A stretch of 5,347 nucleotides of DNA. It comes from Lachnospiraceae bacterium. Its GTDB lineage: Bacteria; Bacillota; Clostridia; Lachnospirales; Lachnospiraceae. Below are positions 1 to 5,326 of the stretch, piece by piece. The stretch spans positions 1 to 5,347 of the forward strand of contig JAAVYC010000057.1 of assembly GCA_022790905.1 (NCBI GenBank), read 5' to 3'. A program made the position numbers and the translations under genes. How positions within the stretch are numbered: position 1 is the first letter of the stretch; each line of letters begins with the position of its first letter. A model generated the notes under the pieces. That model was not told the origin of the DNA and made no database searches. It saw nothing but the letters and a program-made list of their open reading frames with translations.

Positions 1-2
1 AG

Positions 3-1688
3 GGTGAGCCGGAAGCAGACTGTAAAAAATTTACTTATAATGAATTATTAAGACATGTATGTCGTTTTGCAAATGCCTTAAAGAAAAACGGAGTAAAAAA
101 AGGGGATCGTATCGTTTTATACTTGCCAATGATCTGGCAACTTCCTGTCGTCATGCTTGCCTGTGCAAGAATCGGTGCCGTTCATACTGTTGTATTTGGC
201 GGCTTTTCAGCAGAAGCTCTCGCAGATCGTATGCTTGCCTGCGGTGCGAAAAAAATGGTTACAACCAATGGTTATTGGCGTTCTGGCAAAAAAATAAATG
301 CAAAAGCAAATGCTGATAAAGCCTGTATGTTATGTGCCAATGCCGGCCTTACCATCGATGATGTTTTTGTTGTAGACCGCATGGTCAATTTTGAAGTTCC
401 TTACATTACATACAGAGATACTGCTCTCTCCAAAGAACTTATGTCAGAAGACATTTCTGATTTCTGCCCAGCAGAAAAAATGGATGCCGAAGATCCGCTC
501 TTTATTATGTATACTTCAGGCTCCACTGGAAATCCAAAGGGAACTTTACATACGACAGCCGGATATATGATCTATACTTACACAACTTTTAAATATATCT
601 TTGACTACAGAGAAGAGGACGTCTTCTTCTGTACCGCAGATATCGGATGGATTACCGGACATTCTTATATCGTATACGGCCCACTTTTAAACGGCGCTAC
701 AACTTGCCTTTATGAATCTGTTCCTACCTATCCGGAACCAGATCGTTTTTGGCATATTATTGAAAAATTCAAGGTAAGTATCTTTTACACGGCACCGACT
801 GTTATCCGATCTCTTATGAACAAAGGTACCGAATGGATCGAAAAACATGATTTATCTACGCTGCGTCTTTTAGGTTCCGTTGGAGAACCAATCAATCCAG
901 AAGCATGGGAATGGTTCTATCACAATATCGGACACGACCGCTGCCCTATTGTAGATACTTGGTGGCAAACGGAAGCGGGCGGAATTTTAATCTCTGCATT
1001 TCCTGGCGCCATGGGATTAAAACCTGGCAGTGCCGCTCTTCCATTTTTTGGAGTAAAGCCAGTTATTTTACGATCCAGGACAGATCTTAATCAACCTGCC
1101 GAAGAAGCAGATATCAATGAAAAAGGTGAACTCTGTATTGAATCTTCCTGGCCTGGAATGATGAGAACTCTCTATGGAGAACCAGAGCGCTATGACAGCG
1201 GATATTTCTCACAACAACCTGGATATTTCTTTACTGGTGATGGCGCTTACAAAGATGAAGACGGATATTTTTGGATTACCGGAAGAATTGATGATATTGT
1301 AAATATCTCAGGACATCGTTTAGGTACCGTAGAAATTGAGAAAGTCTTATGTTCTCATGCAGATGTAGTAGAAGCAGCCGTTGTGGGATATCCACATCCA
1401 GTGAAAGGAGAAGACTTATATGCCTATGTAGTGCTAAATGATACGAATACCTCGCATGACGATATTCGCAATCAATTGAAAACCCTTGTAAAATCAGATA
1501 TCGGACCTATCGCTGTTCCTGGAAAAATTCAATTTGTAGACGAAATGCCTAAAAATCGTTCCGGTAAAATTGTACGTCGCATGCTCCGTAAAATCGCATC
1601 AAATGAAAGAAATGATATTGACAATGGCGCACTGAATATTCTTGCAAATCCAGAATCTGTAGATATTATAAACGAAAATCGCCTCTAA
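3..1688 (+). CDS. acs: Acetyl-CoA synthetase, AMP-forming (5'-truncated by window edge)
   Basis: Activates acetate to acetyl-AMP and then to acetyl-CoA using ATP and CoA, in the cytoplasm. The frame is open from base 3, so the start lies upstream; the TTG at 123 encodes an internal Leu and is not a start. About 561 residues are present against roughly 650 for the family, so some 85-90 N-terminal residues are missing. Numbering from base 3: ATP-binding P-loop YTSGSTGNPKG at 170-180, DTWWQTEAGG at 318-327 (the tandem Trp belongs to the acetate pocket in Acs), hinge and A8 region TGDGAYKDEDGYFWITGRID with GHRLGT at about 411-442, and the C-terminal PKNRSGK with catalytic, acetylatable Lys 522. 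Departures from the commonest family motifs (ETGG to EAGG, PKTRSGK to PKNRSGK, KGVLHTTGGY to KGTLHTTAGY) look conservative. A propionyl-CoA synthetase is the main alternative, but Acs fits better. A hairpin terminator follows 8 bases after the stop. Confidence 0.95.
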   Translation, partial: GEPEADCKKFTYNELLRHVCRFANALKKNGVKKGDRIVLYLPMIWQLPVVMLACARIGAVHTVVFGGFSAEALADRMLACGAKKMVTTNGYWRSGKKINAKANADKACMLCANAGLTIDDVFVVDRMVNFEVPYITYRDTALSKELMSEDISDFCPAEKMDAEDPLFIMYTSGSTGNPKGTLHTTAGYMIYTYTTFKYIFDYREEDVFFCTADIGWITGHSYIVYGPLLNGATTCLYESVPTYPEPDRFWHIIEKFKVSIFYTAPTVIRSLMNKGTEWIEKHDLSTLRLLGSVGEPINPEAWEWFYHNIGHDRCPIVDTWWQTEAGGILISAFPGAMGLKPGSAALPFFGVKPVILRSRTDLNQPAEEADINEKGELCIESSWPGMMRTLYGEPERYDSGYFSQQPGYFFTGDGAYKDEDGYFWITGRIDDIVNISGHRLGTVEIEKVLCSHADVVEAAVVGYPHPVKGEDLYAYVVLNDTNTSHDDIRNQLKTLVKSDIGPIAVPGKIQFVDEMPKNRSGKIVRRMLRKIASNERNDIDNGALNILANPESVDIINENRL

Positions 1689-1696
1689 AATAGAAT

Positions 1697-1733
1697 AAAT
1701 CTGGCTATCTCTTGTAGGTAGCCAGATTTTTAT
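1697..1733 (+). terminator. Rho-independent terminator of acs
   Basis: A 13-bp stem is formed by 1697-1709 and 1717-1729 (AAATCTGGCTATC with GGTAGCCAGATTT, one G-T wobble) around a 7-base loop, followed by a run of T. It lies 8 bases after the acs stop codon and separates acs from the DUF305 gene. Confidence 0.9.
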
Positions 1734-1825
1734 AATTTTTAAATTCTAATACTTTTCAGATCTGTTCTCAATCTTCTTCTTTTATTTTACAGCACTCACA
1801 AAACAATGCTGCATATACTAAAACC

Positions 1826-1832
1826 AAAGGAG
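1826..1832 (+). promoter_or_regulatory. Ribosome binding site of the DUF305 gene
   Basis: AAAGGAG lies 9 bases before the ATG at 1842 and fixes the start. I see no convincing sigma-A promoter in the 1734-1825 gap. A TATACT at 1814-1819 has no -35 partner at proper distance and would start transcription on top of the ribosome binding site. Confidence 0.8.
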
Positions 1833-1841
1833 TAATAATAT

Positions 1842-2417
1842 ATGAATCAAAAAAATAGGCTGAGTAACAATACAAAAGATTATTTGAGTACTTTTTATTG
1901 CATTTTAAACGATATGATTCAGAGCATGACAGAAGCAGAATTAGGTAACAGTATTTCTTATAATTTTATCGTACAAATGATTCCTCACCATATGGCAGCA
2001 ATTGAAATGTCAAAAAATGTCTTAAAATATACCACGAATATTACTTTACAAGACATCGCCTTACAAATTATTGAAGAACAGACAAAAAGTATCGAAAATA
2101 TGCGTAGCATTTTATGCACTTGTGAAAAAAGAACAAATTCCAGACAGGATCTCTATTTATACCAACGCAGAACAATTCAAATTATGAATATAATGTTTTC
2201 TAAAATGGAAAACGCTAAATCTACAAACAATATCAATGCCAATTTTATCTGGGAAATGATACCTCATCATAAAGGTGCTATTGCTATGTTAAAAAATGCA
2301 CTTCAATATAATATTTGCCCTGAATTGACACCTATCCTAAAATCCATTATCACTTCCCAAGAAAAAGGCGTCATAGAAATGCAAAATCTTTTACAACATA
2401 TAAGATGTGAAGATTAA
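1842..2417 (+). CDS. Tandem DUF305 domain protein, putative metal binding
   Basis: 191 residues with two copies of the DUF305 signature. Copy 1 has FIVQMIPHHMAAIEM at 42-56 with His49-His50, followed by the helix IIEEQTKSIENMRSIL at 76-91. Copy 2 has FIWEMIPHHKGAIAM at 135-149 with His142-His143, followed by IITSQEKGVIEMQNLL at 169-184. The copies are offset by 93 residues, so the protein looks like an internal duplication of an all-helical, ferritin-like unit. Some DUF305 proteins, such as cyanobacterial CopM, bind copper; a metal role here is inference. The His-His pairs and nearby Met residues (46, 51, 56, 139, 149) would be the likely ligands, with a Cys-Thr-Cys at 92-94 between the domains. 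No signal peptide or membrane segment is visible, so it appears cytoplasmic, unlike the exported members. The gene stands alone between two terminators and no metal transporter or metal sensor is adjacent. Domain call is firm; function is open. Confidence 0.88.
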   Translation: MNQKNRLSNNTKDYLSTFYCILNDMIQSMTEAELGNSISYNFIVQMIPHHMAAIEMSKNVLKYTTNITLQDIALQIIEEQTKSIENMRSILCTCEKRTNSRQDLYLYQRRTIQIMNIMFSKMENAKSTNNINANFIWEMIPHHKGAIAMLKNALQYNICPELTPILKSIITSQEKGVIEMQNLLQHIRCED

Positions 2418-2431
2418 AAAGTCTAACTCAG

Positions 2432-2482
2432 ATATAAATGGAACGGACAAATTCCAAAATATATTGTCCGTTCTTTTTATAT
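2432..2482 (+). terminator. Terminator between convergent DUF305 and DUF445 genes
   Basis: A perfect 10-bp stem, GAACGGACAA (2441-2450) with TTGTCCGTTC (2464-2473), has a 13-base loop and is followed by TTTTT at 2474-2478, which gives a good + strand terminator for the DUF305 gene. An outer 7-bp pair (ATATAAA at 2432-2438 with TTTATAT at 2476-2482) extends the stem. The - strand DUF445 gene ends at 2483 and would read into the same hairpin, but the bases after it on that strand are not a clean T run, so termination in that direction is less certain. Confidence 0.88.
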
Positions 2483-3373
2483 TTAAAAAAGAAGATTTAC
2501 AAAACCCATAAGCATTCCAAGAAACCCTCCAAGCCATACCAATGCATTTAACTCTTTTTTTGAGATATCCATAATCATATTTTCTAATTCCATAATATCA
2601 AGTTCTTTGATCTTTTCTTCTATTACCTTTGGAATATCAATTTGTTCAATAAAATCTCCTGTCTTTTTTTCCACAAACGTTTTATATATTTTCCAAATTT
2701 GATCTTTTAATTTTGGAAATTTTTCTTCAACTAGAATAATTATTTCATTTATCGGTTTTTCCATCCAATTCTCAAAAGAAGAATCTATATACTTCTCAAT
2801 ATATTCCGGACATTTTTCTAAAATCATATTATCTATTTTTACAGAAATTGGAATCTTAGCAGCCTCTATTGCTCCTCCCGCAATTGCCATAATCATTGGA
2901 TTCAAATTCGAGGTTATTTCTTCCATTGCATAGTCCAAAAGATCCATACTGACATTTTCTTCCACCATTTTATCAGCAAGGAAAATCCCTGTCTTCTTAC
3001 TGATATCTCCTTCTATTTTTTCAATAGATTCCTGAAATCCTTTTTCTTTGAGATATTCTTTTAATAATTTTTGACTATCTTTCATATTTCTTGTTGTTAA
3101 ATCAAATTTTTGATAAAATGCTTTTTTCATTTCCTCAGAACAAAGTGCTTTTATTATAGTTTTTTTATCTAAAAGCTCATTTCCCACAGCTTTACCAATT
3201 GACGCTGCAATTCTTCCTTTTTCTTTTGGAATCAATCCTGGTGTAAACGGAATTCGAAATTTTCCAACTTTTATCTCATTATGAGGACGAAATAACATAC
3301 GGATAGCCAATCCATTTGTTATAAGACCTATGATCCCCCCTACGAAAGGTGCTGCAATCATTTGTAAATTCAT
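2483..3373 (-). CDS. DUF445 family membrane protein (YheB-like)
   Basis: 296 residues of the DUF445 family, whose function is not established; Bacillus YheB is a longer relative. Start is the ATG at 3371-3373, because AGGAGG (3381-3386) lies 7 bases upstream. A longer frame from 3421 would contain this ribosome binding site and adds an untypical low-complexity leader. An N-terminal membrane segment at about 6-27 runs into the family signature GLITNGLAIRMLFRPH (16-31) and PFTPGLIPKEKGRIA (42-56). A long charged helical region fills about 57-270, with an AIAGGAIEA-type patch near its middle, and a C-terminal membrane helix (about 278-296) follows ELNAL and contains the Gly-rich LGGFLGMLMGF typical of the family. 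The two terminal helices suggest a protein anchored at both ends with a large soluble middle. It lies 99 bases downstream of a tRNA-Cys on the same strand with no terminator between, so co-transcription is possible. It converges on the DUF305 gene. Confidence 0.92.
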   Translation of the reverse strand: MNLQMIAAPFVGGIIGLITNGLAIRMLFRPHNEIKVGKFRIPFTPGLIPKEKGRIAASIGKAVGNELLDKKTIIKALCSEEMKKAFYQKFDLTTRNMKDSQKLLKEYLKEKGFQESIEKIEGDISKKTGIFLADKMVEENVSMDLLDYAMEEITSNLNPMIMAIAGGAIEAAKIPISVKIDNMILEKCPEYIEKYIDSSFENWMEKPINEIIILVEEKFPKLKDQIWKIYKTFVEKKTGDFIEQIDIPKVIEEKIKELDIMELENMIMDISKKELNALVWLGGFLGMLMGFVNLLF

Positions 3374-3380
3374 TATAATT

Positions 3381-3386
3381 CCTCCT
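3381..3386 (-). promoter_or_regulatory. Ribosome binding site deciding the DUF445 start
   Basis: AGGAGG on the - strand, 7 bases before the ATG at 3373. It rules out the longer frame beginning at 3421. I find no convincing separate promoter between this site and the tRNA at 3473: a TTGACT is present but has no good -10 at 16-18 bases. Confidence 0.88.
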
Positions 3387-3472
3387 ATTAGTGTAACATT
3401 TTCAAAACAAAAAAAGAACATCCTCTCTTACAAATTTTGGAATTCATAAGTCAAAGACATTCTTTTTCAAAA

Positions 3473-3543
3473 AGGCGACAACCAGATTTGAACTGGTGAT
3501 GAGGGTGTTGCAGACCCGTGCCTTACCACTTGGCTATGTCGCC
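3473..3543 (-). tRNA. tRNA-Cys (GCA), copy 1
   Basis: 71 bases including discriminator U73, the identity base for Cys, with no encoded CCA. Acceptor GGCGACA pairs with TGTCGCC, D-stem GCC with GGC, and T-stem ACCAG with CTGGT around TTCAAAT. The anticodon loop is CTGCAAC, giving anticodon GCA. The anticodon stem CGGGT/ACCCT has four pairs plus a C-U mismatch at 27-43. It differs from the other tRNA-Cys in this window at eight positions, among them paired changes in the acceptor stem (C-G for A-T) and the anticodon stem (G-C for A-T), which suggests both are under structural selection. Confidence 0.95.
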
Positions 3544-3562
3544 TTACTTTAGCTCTTAATTT

Positions 3563-3591
3563 ATTCTAGCAAAGCACCCTCTATTCGTCAA
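3563..3591 (-). promoter_or_regulatory. Sigma-A type promoter of tRNA-Cys copy 1
   Basis: On the - strand, -35 TTGACG (3586-3591) and -10 TAGAAT (3563-3568) are separated by exactly 17 bases. The expected start near 3556 gives a leader of about 12 bases before the tRNA at 3543. The promoter lies just past the end of the HAAS-like gene, so the tRNA, and probably the DUF445 gene behind it, can be transcribed independently of that operon. Confidence 0.85.
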
Positions 3592-3606
3592 GAAATTTTT
3601 TAATTT

Positions 3607-4611
3607 TTAGACTTCTTTATCACCTTTTACTAAACTGCAAATACTTCCAATTACCCCAAAAAGAACTCCTGCTACCGGCCATATAATCCATGTAAATCCC
3701 CAATTCATAGTACTAAAACTCCAAATAAGATAAATACAAGTAATGATAGGCCAATATATAGCTCCAATTTTATCTGCAAATTTATTTTTATTCTTTTTTG
3801 ATATCGTATAATCTCCATCCTGTAAAATTACATGATAAGAATTCAATTCTCCTCCTCCAGTAATTAAAAGAAATACTGCAATTCCAACAATGAATAAAAA
3901 ACTAATAGATAAAAAAGAAGTAATGGAAGACCAATTTAATATTTCACCTATTATAATAAGTGGAAGGACACTTAAAATAGAGAGAACAACACCTGCTATA
4001 ATTTTTACAATTGATGTTGATCTTTGATCCTCAAACTTTAATTTTAATTCTTCTTCAACTCCAAATTCCAAAGAAAAAAATTCTTTTTTTAAGTAATCAT
4101 ATTTTTCAAATTTCATTCCCTGATAAATAAAAATTCCAACTGCTATAGCAACAAAAATAAACAAAAAAGGAATTCCTATGCAAGCTTCCAATTTTTCTTG
4201 ATATCCTTCTCCTAAAATATTTGTCTCAGTTAGACTTTCCAAAAAAATTAATAATAAAGGAGAATATATACAAAGCATAACTCCAAATCCAATAAACTGG
4301 AAAAATTTTTTTCCATCTTCTAAATACTGATTTACTTCTGTACTCGTCACTATCCTAGAATTTTTACTCTCCTTTTCCAATTGATCTTCATTCACAATAT
4401 CATCAATTCCAAGTTCTTTTGAAAGTTCTTTTAAATTTCCAAATTCTGTTATTACAATTCCAATTGCTTCATTATCTGTCTTTCCTTCTTTTAACAATTC
4501 ATAATATTTATCTTCCATCATTTCTCCTAGTTCTGCCTTTGCCCGCAAAACTTCTTCTGTTTTTGGAAGATGAAAAAACATATTTTCCAAATAGTTTTTA
4601 ATGGTATCCAT
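3607..4611 (-). CDS. HAAS-type (DUF1700-like) integral membrane protein, PadR partner
   Basis: 334 residues. The N-terminal 70 residues form a HAAS-like helical domain: a start of the type MDTIKNYLENMFFHLPKTEEV, then ELGEMMEDKYYELLKEGKTDNEAIGIVI with the typical amphipathic pattern, ending at about LSKELGID. A charged linker (71-100) leads to about six predicted membrane helices near 104-125, 143-164, 201-223, 230-251, 283-300 and 306-328, with a soluble stretch at about 165-200. Proteins of this kind are regularly encoded next to PadR regulators and are thought to sense or act at the membrane; the biochemical role is unknown. Start ATG at 4611 has AAGGAG (4620-4625) 8 bases upstream, directly abutting the TAG of the PadR gene, so the two genes are tightly coupled. 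No transport motif such as a Walker box is present. No clear terminator follows the stop before the tRNA-Cys promoter. Confidence 0.85.
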   Translation of the reverse strand: MDTIKNYLENMFFHLPKTEEVLRAKAELGEMMEDKYYELLKEGKTDNEAIGIVITEFGNLKELSKELGIDDIVNEDQLEKESKNSRIVTSTEVNQYLEDGKKFFQFIGFGVMLCIYSPLLLIFLESLTETNILGEGYQEKLEACIGIPFLFIFVAIAVGIFIYQGMKFEKYDYLKKEFFSLEFGVEEELKLKFEDQRSTSIVKIIAGVVLSILSVLPLIIIGEILNWSSITSFLSISFLFIVGIAVFLLITGGGELNSYHVILQDGDYTISKKNKNKFADKIGAIYWPIITCIYLIWSFSTMNWGFTWIIWPVAGVLFGVIGSICSLVKGDKEV

Positions 4612-4619
4612 ATGACTCT

Positions 4620-4625
4620 CTCCTT
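4620..4625 (-). promoter_or_regulatory. Ribosome binding site of the HAAS-like gene, abutting the PadR stop
   Basis: AAGGAG on the - strand, 8 bases before the ATG at 4611. It begins at the base right after the PadR stop codon (4626-4628), which favours translational coupling of the pair. Confidence 0.85.
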
Positions 4626-4952
4626 CTATTTTAAAAATTTATCTACTACTTCTTTTACAAGTTTCCACTCTTCACATTTTTCCAGATAATATCTTTTTCC
4701 TGTATCTGTAATATGATAATAAGTTCTTCTCTTTCCATTTGTTTCTGTTCCATAATAAGAAGAAATATACTTATTTTTTTCTAACCTAGTAAAAGCAGAA
4801 TAGAGTGTCGTTTCCTTTATAATATATTTTTCATCTGAGATCTGCTTGATACTTTTAGATATCTCATATCCATAAGAATCTTCATGAAATAAAAGATTTA
4901 ATATCATTAGATCATTATAACCACGAATCACGTCACTGCTAATCAAATACAT
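4626..4952 (-). CDS. PadR family transcriptional regulator
   Basis: 108-residue winged-helix DNA-binding protein of the short PadR class (one winged helix plus a C-terminal dimerisation helix). Visible: ISSDVIRGYNDLMILNLL (4-21) as helix 1, the family motif DSYGYEI (25-31), the recognition-helix region TLYSAFTRLEKNKYI (49-63; the family form is LYxxLxRLExxGLI), the wing GKRRTYYHITDTGK (73-86), and the C-terminal helix from about 86 to 108. Start: ATG at 4952 is chosen, with AAGGA (4962-4966) 9 bases upstream; an in-frame GTG directly before it (4955) is also possible at 6 bases and would add one residue. It heads an operon with the HAAS-like membrane protein gene, the usual PadR arrangement in which the regulator represses itself and its membrane partner. 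The promoter is overlapped by a perfect inverted repeat, which supports autoregulation. The effector is unknown. Confidence 0.93.
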   Translation of the reverse strand: MYLISSDVIRGYNDLMILNLLFHEDSYGYEISKSIKQISDEKYIIKETTLYSAFTRLEKNKYISSYYGTETNGKRRTYYHITDTGKRYYLEKCEEWKLVKEVVDKFLK

Positions 4953-4999
4953 CACCTCAATTCCTTTTTACAAAATCCTAATGATAAATATATTACGTC

Positions 5000-5037
5000 T
5001 GTCGTAGTAATTTTAATATATCACAATTACTACGACA
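5000..5037. promoter_or_regulatory. Inverted-repeat operator over the PadR promoter
   Basis: A perfect 13-bp inverted repeat: TGTCGTAGTAATT at 5000-5012 and AATTACTACGACA at 5025-5037, separated by 12 bases. On the - strand the second arm sits exactly in the 17-base -35/-10 spacer and the first arm covers the expected transcription start, with the -10 between them. There is no T run, so it is not a terminator. This is the expected place for PadR autorepression; binding by this PadR is inference. The arm centres are 25 bp apart. Confidence 0.75.
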
Positions 5038-5043
5038 AATCAA
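5015..5043 (-). promoter_or_regulatory. Promoter of the PadR-HAAS operon
   Basis: On the - strand, -35 TTGATT (5038-5043) and -10 TATATT (5015-5020) lie 17 bases apart, with an extended -10 element TGA directly before the -10 (5021-5023). The expected transcription start is near 5008, leaving a leader of about 55 bases before the PadR start. Confidence 0.75.
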
Positions 5044-5078
5044 GTAATTTAAAATATTATTTTTACATTTTTTATCAT

Positions 5079-5112
5079 AAAAAAAGACCTGAAATATTAC
5101 TATTTCAAGTCT
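5079..5112 (-). terminator. Rho-independent terminator of the tRNA cluster
   Basis: Read on the - strand, a 12-bp stem (5101-5112 with 5085-5096, AGACTTGAAATA with TATTTCAGGTCT, one wobble) has a 4-base loop and is followed by a run of T (5084 down to 5079). It begins 6 bases after the 3' end of the tRNA-Cys at 5119 and closes the Asn?-Glu-Cys tRNA unit upstream of the PadR promoter. Confidence 0.92.
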
Positions 5113-5118
5113 CTTTCA

Positions 5119-5189
5119 AGGCGCCAACCAGATTTGAACTGGTGATAGAGGTGTTGCAGACCTTTGCCTTACCACTTGGCCATGGCGCC
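5119..5189 (-). tRNA. tRNA-Cys (GCA), copy 2
   Basis: 71 bases with discriminator U73 and no encoded CCA. Acceptor GGCGCCA pairs with TGGCGCC, D-stem GCC with GGC, anticodon loop CTGCAAC (anticodon GCA), and T-stem ACCAG with CTGGT. The anticodon stem AAGGT/ACCTC has four pairs and an A-C mismatch at 27-43. It is the last gene of the tRNA unit, 34 bases after tRNA-Glu. A TATAAT (5199-5204) lies in that gap but has no -35 partner, so read-through from upstream is the likely source of transcription. Confidence 0.95.
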
Positions 5190-5223
5190 ATATACATTAT
5201 TATATGATAAATACTTTAAAAAA

Positions 5224-5295
5224 TGACTCCTACGGGAATCGAACCCGTGTTACCGCCGTGAAAGGGCGATGTCTTAACCGCTTGACCAAGGAGCC
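5224..5295 (-). tRNA. tRNA-Glu (UUC)
   Basis: 72 bases with discriminator A73 and no encoded CCA. Acceptor GGCTCCT pairs with AGGAGTC (one G-U pair). Anticodon loop CTTTCAC gives anticodon TTC. The anticodon stem TCGCC/GGCGG has a G-U pair at 27-43, and the T-arm is ACGGG/CCCGT around TTCGATT. It lies between a partial tRNA and a tRNA-Cys on the same strand, so it is part of a tRNA operon. Confidence 0.96.
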
Positions 5296-5326
5296 TTATC
5301 CCTCTTCTCTTTAGATAAAAAAAGAG

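Larger units (their letters stand above)
4992..5048. repeat. Alternating ATTAC / GTAAT half-sites around the PadR promoter
   Basis: Four 5-bp elements of alternating orientation: ATTAC at 4992-4996, GTAAT at 5007-5011, ATTAC at 5026-5030 and GTAAT at 5044-5048. The middle two belong to the perfect 13-bp inverted repeat. The first pair (10 bases between) and the last pair (13 bases between) form weaker dyads. They may be extra regulator contacts, but in AT-rich DNA the outer elements could be chance. Confidence 0.4.

Noticed and set aside
59..316. Open frame of 85 residues overlapping acs
   Set aside because: It runs in another frame inside a clear acs coding region, is Cys/Arg-rich and shows no domain or ribosome binding site.
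905..1090. Open frame of 61 residues inside acs
   Set aside because: A shadow frame within the well-conserved WWQTE region of acs, with no independent support.
1734..1825. Possible promoter or metal-responsive operator before the DUF305 gene
   Set aside because: No -35/-10 pair at 16-18 bases and no TACAnnTGTA-type palindrome; TATACT at 1814-1819 lies too close to the ribosome binding site.
3374..3421. N-terminal extension of the DUF445 frame back to 3421
   Set aside because: The extension contains the AGGAGG ribosome binding site of the ATG at 3373 and is low in complexity; the family signature begins near the shorter start.
4419..4601. Open frame of 60 residues on the + strand opposite the HAAS-like gene
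   Set aside because: Leu/Phe-rich antisense shadow of an AT-rich coding region, with no ribosome binding site.
3473..5189. Integrative element with attachment sites at the tRNA-Cys genes
   Set aside because: No integrase, recombinase or phage gene lies between them, and the two copies are complete, diverged and structurally sound tRNAs, not a tRNA plus a short 3' end repeat.
5199..5204. TATAAT as an independent promoter for tRNA-Cys copy 2
   Set aside because: The position 17 bases upstream falls on the end of tRNA-Glu with no -35 resemblance and there is no TG extension; read-through in the tRNA operon is simpler.
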